This document shows, in pieces, positions 1-10,427 of a stretch of DNA of 64,000 nucleotides. A program made the translations under genes and the position numbers. The notes beneath the pieces were generated by a model. That model ran no database searches and was not told the origin of the DNA. It worked only from the letters and a program-made list of their open reading frames with translations. Every line of letters starts with the position of its first letter. Within the stretch, counting starts at the first letter, position 1. Source of the DNA: Ypsolopha sequella (taxonomy: Eukaryota; Arthropoda; Insecta; Lepidoptera; Ypsolophidae); NCBI GenBank assembly GCA_934047225.1, contig OW203997.1, positions 1,970,417 through 2,034,416 of the forward strand, given 5' to 3'.

Positions 1-155
1 CCGGACGGCTGACGTTTAACTTGTTGTTATGTTGTACACTTTGCACCGGACGGCTGACGTTTAACTTGTTGTTATGTTGTACACTTTGCACCGGACGGCT
101 GACGTTTAACTTGTTGTTATGTTGTACACTTTGCACCGGACGGCTGACGTTTAAC
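1..155. repeat. 45-bp minisatellite, 3.4 copies, running off the left edge
   Basis: Three full 45-bp units start at 1, 46 and 91, and a 20-base partial unit starts at 136. Each unit begins CCGGACGGCTGACGTTTAAC and the copies read as identical. The array probably continues to the left of the window. No coding or promoter function is visible. Confidence 0.95.
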
Positions 156-350
156 CATAATATTGTCTGTCATAATTCATACACGTGACTAAGTAAGAAC
201 TCATCGAATATAGCAAATTCTACCATTTCTTGTTTCGTTACAAATCCGTAGGATCGACTTTTGAACTTTATAATATGTTGATGGTACCCCTCTTACCCCC
301 CGAGCGGCTCTTACAACCCGCTATCTCCTGCCCCTCGCTGCTCACATATA

Positions 351-932
351 GTGCGCGCCAATCTTTTAGTCGCCTCTGATCGAGTTACGAGTGCAAGCTT
401 GCGCAGGTACAGTCAAGGAAACAATAATATGAACGGTTGACTATTAAATGTTTACTATAAGTGGGAAGGTGTACTTGTTGTACCTACCTATTTAATATAT
501 ATTGGTATTTTAGTGCAATCTTAACTGTTTAATTAAAACAAAATAAAATAAAAACCATTTTCCTACATTGTCGCCTTAAAACGCTATAACGACCGCGAGG
601 CATAACAACAACAATAAACTTTAACAAACTAAATCAACAAAACAACAAATAAAGGCAACACAAACAGATTCAACGATTAACTTAACGAATCATAGAATTT
701 TTTCCACGAACGTACTTTTCATGCAACGTGCGCATGTGTAGTGTACGGACGTAGCACTAACACTAACGCATAGTGTTGACACCTGCCGAACGGCGAGCGG
801 GGGGTGTGGTGCGGCATGCAGGCGGGTGTGCTCCGCGCCCTCGCTCCTGTAACGTCCCCCTGACACCGTAAAACGGCTAATGCGTCGATTCTTGGGGCTA
901 GCTTCAGAGGCGACTAAAAGATTGGCGCGCAC
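351..932. repeat. Segment bounded by a perfect 29-bp inverted repeat
   Basis: Bases 351-379 (starting GTGCGCGCCAATC) are the exact reverse complement of 904-932. The enclosed 524 bases include GC-rich parts near 780-860 and an AT-rich middle. It has the shape of a non-autonomous TIR element, but no clear target-site duplication is seen outside the arms. No convincing ORF lies between them. The flanks 156-350 and 933-991 hold nothing I recognise. Confidence 0.6.
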
Positions 933-991
933 TGTACTTGGTCGTATCGCGCACAAAGTTCCAATGTGTCACATACGGACGGTATACTAAC

Positions 992-1120
992 TTGATGTAA
1001 TACGGCTTCCCTCGGCTGTCGAGTGCCTGCTCCCACCCGTAAGGCAGAGGCTCCTCGCCGCTATCTACAGCAGGCCAGCTCTCGGCCGGTGGGAGCCAGG
1101 TGGCTGTTCGTGTGATGTGG
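992..1120 (-). CDS. Internal exon of a tandem WW-domain protein
   Basis: On the minus strand a pyrimidine-rich acceptor ending in TTCCAG precedes base 1120, and a GTTAGT donor follows base 992. The 129-bp exon is open in one frame. It encodes the end of one WW domain (HITRTATWLPP), a short linker, and most of a second (LPYGWEQALDSRGKPYYI). WW domains are about 35-residue modules with two conserved Trp that bind proline-rich peptides. The exon starts and ends in phase 2. If the neighbouring exons supply the expected bases, both WW domains are split at the same Asn-His position, as expected from domain duplication. The exon is GC-rich against AT-rich surroundings. The remaining exons were not found here; the next downstream one should lie to the left. 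MAGI-, Kibra- or other tandem-WW proteins are possible; I do not assign a gene. Confidence 0.62.
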
Positions 1121-1297
1121 CTGGAATGGAGAGAGAAACTTCATTAATGAGTGTTATTTTGATAGTAATCGGAACTGTTGTAATATTGAACGCAACTAAT
1201 TGTTACTTTTAGAACGCAGCTGCTGCTTATGTCAAATATGGAGGTTTTGTCTGTTGTCGATTCTCTACTTGTGATACGCATGATCCGTATACTAAAA

Positions 1298-1746
1298 TAC
1301 GGGGTGATTGGTAATTCGACCTATTCCTTTAAAGGGGTTATACTAGGGATCATTTCCAACAAATAATGCCTATCAACTAGGGGTCGAAAATGATACATTT
1401 TTTTCAAGTAAAATGCGTCGATATTTCAAAAATTACAAAATAAAAAAGGTTTTCTTTCCCCTTAAGACCTTTTAATTCTGAGATTATGGGAATTCAGGGC
1501 ACTTATTTTTTATAAATCATCACTCATCTGATCAGAAATATAATAAATAAGTACTGAGAGAGGAATAGTTATTTTTAAATTATTTATTTTTGGTTATTAG
1601 TCTTAAAGTTTGAAAAATAATACAAAAACCTTCGTAACTCGGAGACCATTCATTTTCGACACCTAGTTGATAGGACTTAATTCGTTGGAAATGATCTCTA
1701 GTATAACCCATTTCAAGGAATTGGTCGAATTACCAATCACCCTGTA
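1298..1746. mobile_element. MITE with about 100-bp TIRs, TA-flanked
   Basis: The left end from 1300 (CGGGGTGATTGGTAATTCGA) and the reverse complement of the right end at 1744 (CAGGGTGATTGGTAATTCGA) match for about 100 bases with scattered differences. Both ends are flanked by TA (1298-1299 and 1745-1746), the target site of Tc1/mariner-type transposons. There is no transposase ORF, so it is non-autonomous. It lies 180 bases from the WW exon, probably in an intron of that gene. Confidence 0.85.
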
Positions 1747-1969
1747 TAGTAAATAAACATAAACCTTAGAAGCTTTTGTTTCATTACAACAGGAACTATG
1801 ATAGTTTAAAAGGTAAATTTATCGCGAAGCCGTGGGCCCTTACTGTGGTGATGTAACTAGATAACCGCTGGGCCTTAGATGATAACAATGAAACTCAGAT
1901 ATTATTCTACTGCTATTGATTCAAATGCAACTTTATTATGTATAGGGTGTTTTGTATGGGGACCCCTCT

Positions 1970-2400
1970 CTGGTTTAAGGTGCTACAGAAAAAAAATCTA
2001 CACTTTTAGAACTTGCATATCTACTTCAGTAAATAATGTTATATTTTGGTAAAATAGTATATTATTTTTGGAATCATTTTCTAGGGATCTGTTGAAGAGA
2101 AACACGATTGGAGAAATTCGGCTCGATACAAATATTTATTTAAATGAGGTCTTTTTCGACAGCAATTCTCCTGGTTTGATAATTTGGAATGATGGATTGC
2201 AATTATATTTTATTAGATGGGTTTTAACAGTATCTAGGACCTAGTTAAACGAAATTTTGATAGCAACTTAACTACATTTTATATAAATAAAAAACCGACT
2301 TTTTGCAACTTTTCCTCGAATCCGTCCCTCTCGCACTGAGGGTTTTTTCGCATATGGAGTAACAGGGACGCTAAAACTTTTACATATCACTTTAATTAAT
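1970..2400 (-). repeat. Dispersed repeat family R, copy 1
   Basis: The reverse complement matches 41655-41990 and 56521-56940, with a more divergent relative at 43690-44030. Shared landmarks are a GTCCCTGTTACTC block, a CGCAGTGCGAGAGG-like block, and AAAAAGTCGGTTTT followed by an AT-rich tail. No ORF or TIR is evident. It may be an old non-autonomous retroelement tail. Confidence 0.7.
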
Positions 2401-2452
2401 TATTTCCGTAATTGAAGTCACATTAACACGTATTTTGTGCAAAAAAAGCTAA

Positions 2453-2518
2453 ACGATGGACGGAGAAACAGCAGAGGCTTAGTAATAGGGTCCCTTCGGG
2501 TACGGAACCCTAAAAAAC
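2453..2518 (+). repeat. Fragment of dispersed repeat family A (3' end)
   Basis: The stretch AGTAATAGGGTCCC followed by GGGTACGGAACCCTAA is the right end of the family seen more fully at 28838-29106 and 34349-34622. Confidence 0.75.
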
Positions 2519-2540
2519 AGCGGGTTGTGTCAGAACCGTC

Positions 2541-2998
2541 AATTATTTAAGTGGGTACTCCTTATGTAATAATGAACAGGAAATCACTTGTACTATCCCA
2601 CAAATTTATTTAATACTTCCTGACCGGTTTCGCCTTTATGGCATTATCAAAGGAATTAATATAAGATCTTAATTACACAATAAATAGTTTACATCAGCCA
2701 GTGCGATCAATGACACTTCTTATGTCACTTCTATACTCAATCACAGAGGTGAGATCAATGGTGGCCACAGCTATGTCAGTGATGGCAGCGCATTCATTTA
2801 CGATTACGAGGTCATTTAATTTTTGTATTCTTCCATTTAAATAAGGATTAAAATATCATGAATAACTAATAATATTAGATATAATAATATTAAAAACGTA
2901 ATCATCTATCACCAGAAATCATATCACCCTTGATGTACAAGTTCTGAACATGCCCCCCTATACGTGATGCGAGAAAAGAAGTATCCACTTCAAAACTT
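2541..2998. mobile_element. MITE with AAGTGGATACTT-type TIRs, copy 1 (interrupted)
   Basis: The left end TTAAGTGGGTACTCCTTATG and right end GAAGTATCCACTTCAA are inverted relatives. The interior from about 2712 matches the copies at 4687-4935 and 28205-28820 (CTCAATCAC, GATGGCAGCG, GACGTACAAGTTCTGAAC-like blocks). About 140 extra bases (2575-2711) sit between the left TIR and that interior, so the copy carries a secondary insertion or internal duplication. Confidence 0.7.
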
Positions 2999-3707
2999 CT
3001 GTTCCATGGAAAAATACTTATTTTATTGTTGGCTCTATAGGAAGACTTGTTCATACTGACAATTGCTTTCACTAGTTTTCATCCAGTCTGTATAACTCTA
3101 AGATATGTACTTTAATAGCTTTGTTATGTGTCTATTACTAACGGAGTCTCCCGAGAACAACCCAACTTGAAGCCTAGGAAGTGAGTGCAAACAGCTTGAT
3201 AAATGTCCGATTTGGGCGACAATTTGAAAAGATAAAGGTCCTCCAAGGACCCTTTAGGCCGCTCCTGATGATCCTCCACAATTCCCGGGACCCTAGTTCT
3301 CTCGACCTTTAGAAAGTACCTCATTTACTAAAATGTCCCCTTAAATATCGCAATATGAAAATGTAATGAGTTTCGCCGCGAATATTTATGTGAGGGGGTT
3401 TTGTTGCGCAAACACTTTTGTAATCTTGTCTGCGTCAGAAATCTCGGTTGAATCAACTGCGGGGAACATTGTCGCATTTTTTGCGGAAAATATAAATATT
3501 TGTTTAGTAACAAGATACCAAAGATGAATGAAAAAGATTTTCTGTCTAAAAGAAACAAGGATTGTCGTTAAAATTAATTAACAACTGATGCCGACGACGA
3601 CGCGACGTGGCGATGTTTATATTTGTTTGCTTTTCTTTTTTATTTGTTACAAATAAATTAAAATGAGTACGAAAATAATAATGCAAATTTTTTTTTTTTT
3701 GTGAGTA
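2999..3707. other. No recognisable gene
   Basis: AT-rich sequence. A minus-strand open frame of 66 codons lies at 3124-3324, with no motif I recognise and no repeat copy elsewhere in the window. It could be an exon or a decayed element; neither is supported. A GAC-rich stretch near 3586-3606 is low-complexity. Confidence 0.5.
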
Positions 3708-3795
3708 TGGGCAATTATTTCAGGATGACCGCCGGGAAGGCAAAGTCCGGAAAGGCTTATGTCCAGCAGTGGACCAACTAGGCCGATGGATGGAA
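3708..3795 (+). mobile_element. LINE 3'-terminal fragment
   Basis: Reads as a degraded C-terminus ending KAYVQQWTN*, followed by GGCCGATGGATGG. It is closely similar to 60480-60590 and more distantly to 37034-37832 and 39310-39556. This ending is typical of a group of lepidopteran endonuclease/reverse-transcriptase LINEs. Only the last ~30 codons remain. Confidence 0.7.
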
Positions 3796-3863
3796 ATTTT
3801 TCACCACATTGTTACTAAAACTGCAATGTTGTAATTCTCATCTCCAACGAAAAAAACAGAGTA

Positions 3864-4686
3864 CAAAAAACCGGTCAAGTGCGGGTCAGACTCGCGTAGG
3901 GTTCTAGGGTTCCATTTCGTGAATGAAAAACTTAATTGTGTCTTTTGTTTTCATGAATTTCTCAACCACTATATTTTTTCTGTAATACGTAAGCACATAA
4001 TAGCATGATTATTTTTATATTTTTCGGTCCACCGGTGTTGGAGATATGGGGGGACATACATTTTTTTGTAAAGTTTCGAGGATTTCTCGAAATAGATGCA
4101 AGTAAATATAGCCAAAATACCTATATTTACAATCAGCTTTTTAATACCTACTATATTATATCTTTATTGTATTTTTATAAAAAAAAAACTATTTCTTTAA
4201 TTTTTTTTTAATATTTCTCATTTGTGTTCAAATTTTTTTAAATCGTTGCTCTTTTCATGTATTTGGCCAGTTATGACCGTCATATAATCGTAATTTTTTC
4301 ATACTTTTCGTTCCACCACTTTCGGGGATAAGGGGAAAAACATACATATTTTTGTGGTATTTCAAAGATTTCTTGAAATCAGTGCCAATAAATATAGTTT
4401 AGGTATACAATACAATATTTTTACAATTACCTTTTTAATACCTACAATTTGGTACCCACATTGTATTTTTTTGCGGATATTTTTTCATTATTTTCTCTCT
4501 TTTGTATCGGAAATGTTTTGAACAATATCAAATTTTTCATTTTTTTTTTGCTTATTTGGGCAAATTAATGCTATTTTGTGCCAAATTTCAAGTCTTTTTA
4601 ACGGTGCTAAAGTTATGAGGCTGTGACATACGGACGGACGGATGGACTGACAAAGGAGTCTTACCATAAAGGTCCCTTTTGTACCT
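3864..4686 (+). repeat. Dispersed repeat family A, long form
   Basis: Begins ACCGGTCAAGTGCGGGTCAG and ends near TACGGACGGACGGATGG...GGTCCCTTTTGTACC. The same ends appear inverted at 13015-13577 and 44520-45296, and in a shorter form at 28838-29106 and 34349-34622. The interior is very AT-rich. Open frames inside it (for example 4005-4211) follow base composition and are not genes. It is probably a non-autonomous element; its superfamily is undetermined. Confidence 0.8.
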
Positions 4687-4935
4687 TAAATTATTTAAGT
4701 GGATACTACATACGTCACCTCTTTACTCAATCACATAGGTGAGAATCAAGCAGTAACTAATGATGAATAAGAAATAACTTATAACAAATAACTAATAAAC
4801 GATTAAGAAACTTAAAAACCTATTATCAGAAATCAAATTCCATCGTTAAAAACTCGTACCGGAAGTGACGTACAAATTTTTAACATCCCCTCTATACGAA
4901 ATGCGAACAAAGAAGTATCAACTTCAAAACCAAAT
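4687..4935. mobile_element. MITE with AAGTGGATACTT-type TIRs, copy 2
   Basis: A compact ~250-bp copy from TTAAATTATTTAAGTGGATA to GAAGTATCAACTTCAAAAC. The ends are imperfect inverted repeats. The interior aligns with 2712-2998 and with both halves of 28205-28820. It sits exactly at the right end of the family A copy, so the boundary between the two is approximate. Confidence 0.75.
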
Positions 4936-5055
4936 AGATAAAATAATCAAGAATATATGTAACATAATTTTTAAAAACGCAATGAACCTCTAGTAATTCT
5001 ATTTCAGATAAGGTCTAACTTTAAATAAATGGTAACTAGGTATATAGATGGTAGA

Positions 5056-5323
5056 TTTATATAAGGTCTTTCAATTTAAATGGAAAGTAATTTAGGAGGT
5101 GATTCAGTATCGTTAATACATCACATTCTACAGCAAAGTACTTTTTTTGCGCGAACATTTTTTTTACTTGTCCATACACTGTCAGCTGATCGGACCACTT
5201 TGTACTGAGAAGTGAAAAAAAAGTTCGTGCACAAAAAGTACTTTGCAGTGGAATGTGATGTATTAACGATACTGAATCACCTCCTAAATTACTTTCCATT
5301 TAAATTGAAAGACCTTATATAAA
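5056..5323. mobile_element. Near-palindromic foldback element, 268 bp
   Basis: The sequence from TTTATATAAGGTCTTTCAAT pairs with its reverse complement ending at 5323. The outer ~75 bases of each arm are almost perfect. Pairing continues with mismatches toward a centre near 5190. There is no coding capacity. Such structures are typical of MITEs or foldback elements, and the arms make open frames on both strands that should be ignored. Confidence 0.85.
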
Positions 5324-5617
5324 AAGACATTTTCAGCACTTCTGAAACTGCGCTTACTCATGTAACAAATGTTTTCTTTACCGGTGTAAATGTAAACATG
5401 GCGACCTCGCAGAGAGAATTCTACATAAATGTGCCTTTTAAAATATCGTACCACATTTACTTCGGGTATTTTTCTCCTTTTTTGCACTTTACTAAATTGC
5501 TACGATTTCGGTTAACCTGCTAAGCAAAAACGGCAAAAAATATAACAATAAAAGTATAGACGAATTCATACGTTTGTAAGTAAACAGGTTAATGTTTTTC
5601 AAGACATTAATTTAACC

Positions 5618-5668
5618 AAGAGTAGTGGAGATTTTCAAGACCATATCTTGAAAATCTCCACTACTCTT
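5618..5668. repeat. Perfect 23-bp hairpin with 5-nt loop
   Basis: The arm starting AAGAGTAGTGGAG (5618-5640) is exactly complementary to 5646-5668 across the loop CCATA. The hairpin is flanked on both sides by AACC, which could be a short target duplication. It is too perfect and short to call a microRNA precursor. Confidence 0.85.
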
Positions 5669-6120
5669 AACCATATTAAAGATATCAGGAACTAACATGA
5701 AGATGACCAATTAGCAAACCATCAATCCTCACGAAGCTGCGGTGAAACAAAACTTGCCAACATGCATGCATCACAGCATCACAACATGATCACCAAGAAT
5801 TTTAGACACGTGATCTCTTAACAATGAGCTCTATTAGTGGCTGCTAAGAGTGTCTACTTTCTTTCGGTTGGATAATAAGGTTCTAATAAAAAGCTTCCAG
5901 CAATCAGGTAGATAGAACGCTTGTGGCAGTTATACAAAGGGACCTGAAAGCTCTACAAAGGATGGTAGTTTTTATTCACCTTTTTGCTATGGATCTCTAA
6001 TATAATTGGCTTAAGTCTGAGATAGATGGAGGGTCTTGTATAAGTACTTTGTTGCCTTCATCTGCTATAACCTTTATTAAATTGTTTTTTAATGTGATGA
6101 CTGTGCTTTAATCAACACAG
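5669..6120. other. No recognisable feature
   Basis: AT-rich sequence without a supported ORF, repeat copy or RNA gene. Confidence 0.5.
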
Positions 6121-6286
6121 TGGTACCGATTCGGTGAAGCACATCTTAACTTATTTGACAGGACTAAACTAAATTTAAGCGTTCTGTCCTGGTTGTCTTT
6201 TCGATAAAGAAAGAAAAAGACAGGACGCTTAGAATAAGGTTAGTCCCGTCAAATAAGTTAAGACGTGTTATGTCGAATCGATACCA
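6121..6286. mobile_element. MITE with TGGTACCGAT ends, copy 1
   Basis: The ends TGGTACCGATTCGGTGAAGC and GAATCGATACCA are imperfect inverted repeats of about 60 bases (ATCTTAACTTATTTGAC is shared by both arms). The middle holds AGCGTTCTGTCC and GACAGGACGCTT. The same 166-bp structure occurs at 12515-12677, with a partial relative at 10346-10412. There is no coding capacity. Confidence 0.85.
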
Positions 6287-6403
6287 TTATGCGTTTATTA
6301 GTTTTTTACCTGTTTCGGCTGATACAGTGTAAAATGTGTGTATGATTTAGATTAATTTATAATGTTTATAGTGTACACGTATGTATTTCAGAGTAAAATC
6401 TTT

Positions 6404-6637
6404 ATTTAAGAGCCGGATTGTGGAAAACCCGCCTTTATATAATTAATTGAAACAGAACACTTAAATTCAAAATTCACTCAATCTCTATTCAACAAACCTT
6501 ATTACCTATGTATTGTGTATGCTACCATCGCAAAGTTTCCATTGGTTTCTAAAAATAGAATTTTGAAATTTTGAATATTTCTATTAATTAGTAAAAGGCG
6601 GGTTTTCCACAATCCGGCCGCGAAACCGCTCTTAAAC
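6404..6637. mobile_element. MITE with GCCGGATTGTG TIRs, copy 1
   Basis: The inner TIR is GCCGGATTGTGGAAAACCCG on the left, and its reverse complement ends at about 6619. An outer TTTAAGAGC block also repeats inverted; the left arm appears to lack about nine bases present on the right. Another copy lies at 30713-30946, and the right part of a third at 40755-40935. Confidence 0.85.
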
Positions 6638-7910
6638 AATAAGCAATTAAATTACAAAAAAATATATAAAAATACCAAAAATTAAAAATAAATAATCCTA
6701 TAAATATTGAAAACATAAACTAAAGACCTAAAAATAAATGTATGAACGTGTACTTTTTAATTATGACTTCTATATAATATTCTGGTTTTGCTGGAAAAAA
6801 TCTCTTTTTAGAGATAAGCTCGCCTATGTATATGATATATCTAAGTACAATGTGTAAATATTATGTTTTTTGTGTACAATAAAGAATATGAATGTTGCCA
6901 CTAGACGTAGCATTTATTTTCATAAAATGTAACTACGACGTAGCAGCAGATCTATAAACAGCGTCTACGACGTAGCAGATCTATAAATATGTCTACAACG
7001 TATGTCTACGAGACGTAGCAAATGTCTAAAACGCTACGGCATCAGGCTAGGTCTATGTTTTAATAGATAAAAAGGTATTTATTTAAACCTAATAAATTCT
7101 ACATGTAATTTAAAGATTAGCCCCTATCACGTTGGAATGTAAAAATCGTCGATGAAAGTGTACGATCCAGTATATTCTCGGAAACGCCAGTGATGCTCCC
7201 TTGGGGTAATTATGTGCGTTATACCTCTACAGGACCTGTAACCGCGCTTATAGACGTCCAATTTTATATTAAAAGTACTTAATTCAGCAAAAATTAATAG
7301 TTAAGAAGTATTGTTTTCTTTTATTGAATAGTTGTTTGTTTGAGTGATAACTACAAAAATGGCGCTACATTACTTCTATGCTAAATTTAATTTCAATTCT
7401 TTTAACGGTTTTCATGTGAGAGTGATGTACGGAATTTATATAGAATACAAAAAAAAACTTCTAAACTATACATTTTTCCTAATTATTTTTAATGTGGCTA
7501 GCCAAAATGTCAACAACATTTAAAAAATCTGTAAACGGGCTATCCTGTATAGTCTGCACCGTCGGTCAATTAATGAATGAATGAACATTGTATTTATGAA
7601 GTGTAAGTAACTGGCTTACTTACATGTACATGAACCTATTAACGGTATATTAAATGTTCAGACCACGCATTATTGACCATATAACAGGGACTCGATAAGC
7701 GCACGCCTCCGCCGAAGTATTGTGTGTGAAGTTTTGTGTGTGTTTACGGCTTGCGATTAGTGTAATCAATTTTTCGCAAGTGTGTGTGTGAGTGAGTTAA
7801 TGTTTGCTGTGCGTGTTTACATACCCTCCCGCGGAAAATAGCAGAATTAGTTCAGTACTAAGAGACGCGCTTTGGCACGTCCCGCGTTAAATGGTCTAAT
7901 ATTAAATATT
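6638..7910. other. No gene; short internal repeats
   Basis: AT-rich sequence. Between 6905 and 7045 the words CTACGACGTAGCAG and AGATCTATAAA recur, with further GTCTACGAGACGTAGCA variants, suggesting a decayed repeat. The stretch 7690-7830 is rich in GTGTGTG-type words. No supported ORF. Confidence 0.5.
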
Positions 7911-8092
7911 TCTTGAATTAAAAACACTTGTACATTTCATTTTATTTATGTTAACTTACGTTGCTCAGAGCTAGTGCCTGGAGTCAGTGAAATATTTTAA
8001 TTAACATCTTCCCTTGAAAATAAAATCCGAAACCGGTTGGGAGTTAACATAAATAAAGTGAAACTATAAGTACAAGTGTTTTTAATTCAAGA
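7911..8092. mobile_element. MITE with TCTTGAATTAAAAACACTTG TIRs
   Basis: Left 7911-7932 and right 8070-8092 are exact inverted copies. The homology continues inward through TTTATTTATGTTAAC. The element is 182 bp. A related end (AAAAACACTTGTACAGTTTC) occurs at about 33149-33172. No ORF. Confidence 0.8.
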
Positions 8093-8235
8093 TGTGTTTC
8101 AAGTTTCACCAAGTGCCGACAGTCGCAAGTATAAATTTTGTTAAGATTAAATGTCTCAGAGGCTTTGTTTGGTTTTATATTTATAATTATAATATATCAT
8201 GGTAATAACTATAGTTACTATGTTATTTTGTATTA

Positions 8236-8270
8236 CTAGAAGACGCTTGCGACTTCATCCGCGTGGTTTT
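8236..8270 (-). mobile_element. Helitron-like 3' end
   Basis: On the minus strand the sequence reads CCACGCGGATGAAGTCGCAA, then GCGTCTTCTAG, followed by T. This GC-rich end just before CTAG|T matches lepidopteran non-autonomous Helitrons. The 5' end, which should lie at a higher coordinate, was not located, so element length is unknown. Confidence 0.55.
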
Positions 8271-8506
8271 TGTAATATAAACAGATACAGTTCACTGTAT
8301 CCTTTCTTAGTGCATCTTTACATTTTCTGTTATAAATTTTATGATTCTATCTTTGGCGGTTTAAGTTGTGTTTTGTGTTGTCAGTCAGTTAGCCATTCAC
8401 GAAACTGTTCTATATACATATAGAGATAATACAGCGAATGGTACTTTCAGAGCTGTTTGATTAAGTTAAGTACTTCTTCATTTCCATCATCAATATATTA
8501 TTCCAG

Positions 8507-8596
8507 GAACACGTTTCAGCTAATACCCCGGTCGGTCGCCACGGCAGAGCGGCAAACATCCACTCTGGTCCACTTGCGATGAAGAGGGATGAATGA
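8507..8596 (+). CDS. Candidate terminal exon (weak)
   Basis: A pyrimidine/AT-rich run ending ATTATTCCAG (acceptor-like) precedes a 29-codon open frame rich in G/C. It ends at TGA 8594-8596 and includes NTPVGRHGRAANIHSGP. The GC content stands out from the surrounding DNA to about 8670. No domain is recognised and there is no copy elsewhere in the window. It could be a host terminal exon, a UTR or an old element. Confidence 0.2.
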   Translation, partial: EHVSANTPVGRHGRAANIHSGPLAMKRDE

Positions 8597-8670
8597 GATA
8601 ACCCGGCTCATATCCGGGCAAATATTGACGCAGATCTCATGTCGGCGCTGCGCTCAGCAATTCAACTGGG

Positions 8671-10345
8671 CAATTTAATGTATTATAAACGTAGCGCGTA
8701 GGTTTTTTTTGTCGCTAATAATAGCTTTGATATAATAATAATAATAGCTCATGTCATGTAAGCTATGAAGCCTCAAAAGCTTCTTTTTATTGTTTTGTCT
8801 GAATGTAATAAATTATTATTGTCTAAGGGTGTACCGATCCAGGCGATCAAGTAAAACAAAGCCTCCGGAACGCATGGACAATGAGCGTTTTTCTCGTTGT
8901 TTTTTTGTCTTAGTTCTTAACTTTCCTACAGATGTCGCTGTCCATGTTACTATAGATAAAATGTGTTTCATAGCAATTGATGTCAAAGTGGTTTTTCGTT
9001 TGTTTGGAATCGGTGCAAATTTTGTGTTTGATACTGTTGCTAAAGAATACGACAGTGCCATCTTAGAATCATAATCAACACATAAGCAAAAACTCTCATC
9101 CAATAGCATCCGAAAAAAAAAAAACCCATGAATTTTTCATAAAAGAAAAGCTAGTCTTTTAGTAAGTAAACTTCACTAAAGTACATACATGCAGTCTAGA
9201 CATACTGTAGACTCGTAACTAACGACTTGAAAAAACTTCATGAAAAAAAAAAACGTTTCTTTTAATAACATCTTTTGTTAATCAATAGTCCTATAAATTT
9301 TGGGAGCCATACCCGGAACCGGAAAAATACCAGCGATGAGAAATTACATTTTCTGGTACAAAGATAATATTCTAACAGATCGCTGATCCTTTTATTTTAT
9401 TTGATCTTTTATAATGGCTCGTGCTCATCTCAGATTCATCCCTTTACATTTTTAGGGTTTCGTAGCCCTGCACGTAGATTATTTATCTTTGAATCGGTTA
9501 CTAACTGGTTGCCAACTGGTTGCCAAGTTGACGTTGCCGCCCATCAAAAATTATTATAAATCAAATACGATAGTATATCTATATATACTATCAAATTATG
9601 ATTGTCTAATCGCAATGTGACCTCACAGTTCGTACATAGTTCAATAAGTTTGAAAGTTCAAAGTTCAGTTTTATCTATGTTTTTGGTGGTTGGCAACCAG
9701 CAACGAATACGTACCACACTAGTCTCAGATACTAATACTGAAGCATGGCAATTTTGTTTCTATCTTGGCGATCGCTGCTATTTTAAACGCTAGTTATTGC
9801 CAGTGTCGAGTCAAATTCTGACATTTTTATAGTATTTTATTCAGTTTATTCATCACGTACGGTACAATTTTAAAAAGCAAAAATTATATTTTAATGTTAT
9901 TTGATAGGATAATACTTGCTAGAATACAGATCATTTTTTTAGTAGAATTAGATAATAAATATGACAAATTAAGGGGAAGGAAGGCATTATATTCAATTAG
10001 ACTGGGATAGATATTTAGGAGGACAGTTTAAAATTTACCACAGTCACAGAGATGAGAATCTCTTAGTTTGAATTTAAAAAACGAGTACAAGTGTGACCAA
10101 GTCTAATTCTAACGAGAACACTTGTAACTCTCTTGTCAAATTTCCTAAATTTAAAGAACCACGGACGGGAAGGGATTTGAGGTCGGCCTTGACAGTAACG
10201 ATATGAGAAGCAATCGCACTCATCCTACCAATCTATTAATAATTTTTGAGGAGGTAGGGAGGAATTAGTCTTGGCTGTAATTTTGATAGAAGTTATCATG
10301 TCCACTGTGAATGGCTGATTTGGTCAGTTGATCAGCAATTTCATA
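8671..10345. other. No recognisable gene
   Basis: AT-rich sequence. Overlapping frames on both strands at 8790-9109 mirror each other and show no motif. A 24-bp AT palindrome lies at 9569-9592 (GATAGTATAT with CTAT centre). Nothing else is supported. Confidence 0.5.
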
Positions 10346-10412
10346 ACGTTTCGATAAAGAAAGAAAAAAACATGACGCTTAAAATAAAATTAAGTCGTAT
10401 TACATCGAATCG
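10346..10412. mobile_element. Partial TGGTACCGAT-family MITE
   Basis: Contains TTTCGATAAAGAAAGAAAAA, GACGCTTAAAATAA and CATCGAATCGAAATA. These correspond to the right half of the MITEs at 6121-6286 and 12515-12677. The left half is missing. Confidence 0.6.
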
Positions 10413-10427
10413 AAATACAAAATTCAA

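Noticed and set aside
1..155. Telomeric or centromeric satellite
   Set aside because: The unit is not the insect TTAGG repeat, and only 3.4 copies are visible; a local minisatellite is the safer call.
4005..4211. 68-codon plus-strand frame (and similar ones at 44823-45146 and 13561-13758)
   Set aside because: They lie in AT-rich interiors or ends of the dispersed family A repeats and are not shared as frames between copies.
5618..5668. microRNA precursor
   Set aside because: Arms are perfectly paired with a 5-base loop and short total length, unlike typical animal precursors.
8790..9109. Overlapping 94- and 97-codon frames on opposite strands
   Set aside because: They mirror each other, have no recognisable domain, no splice signals and no repeat copies.
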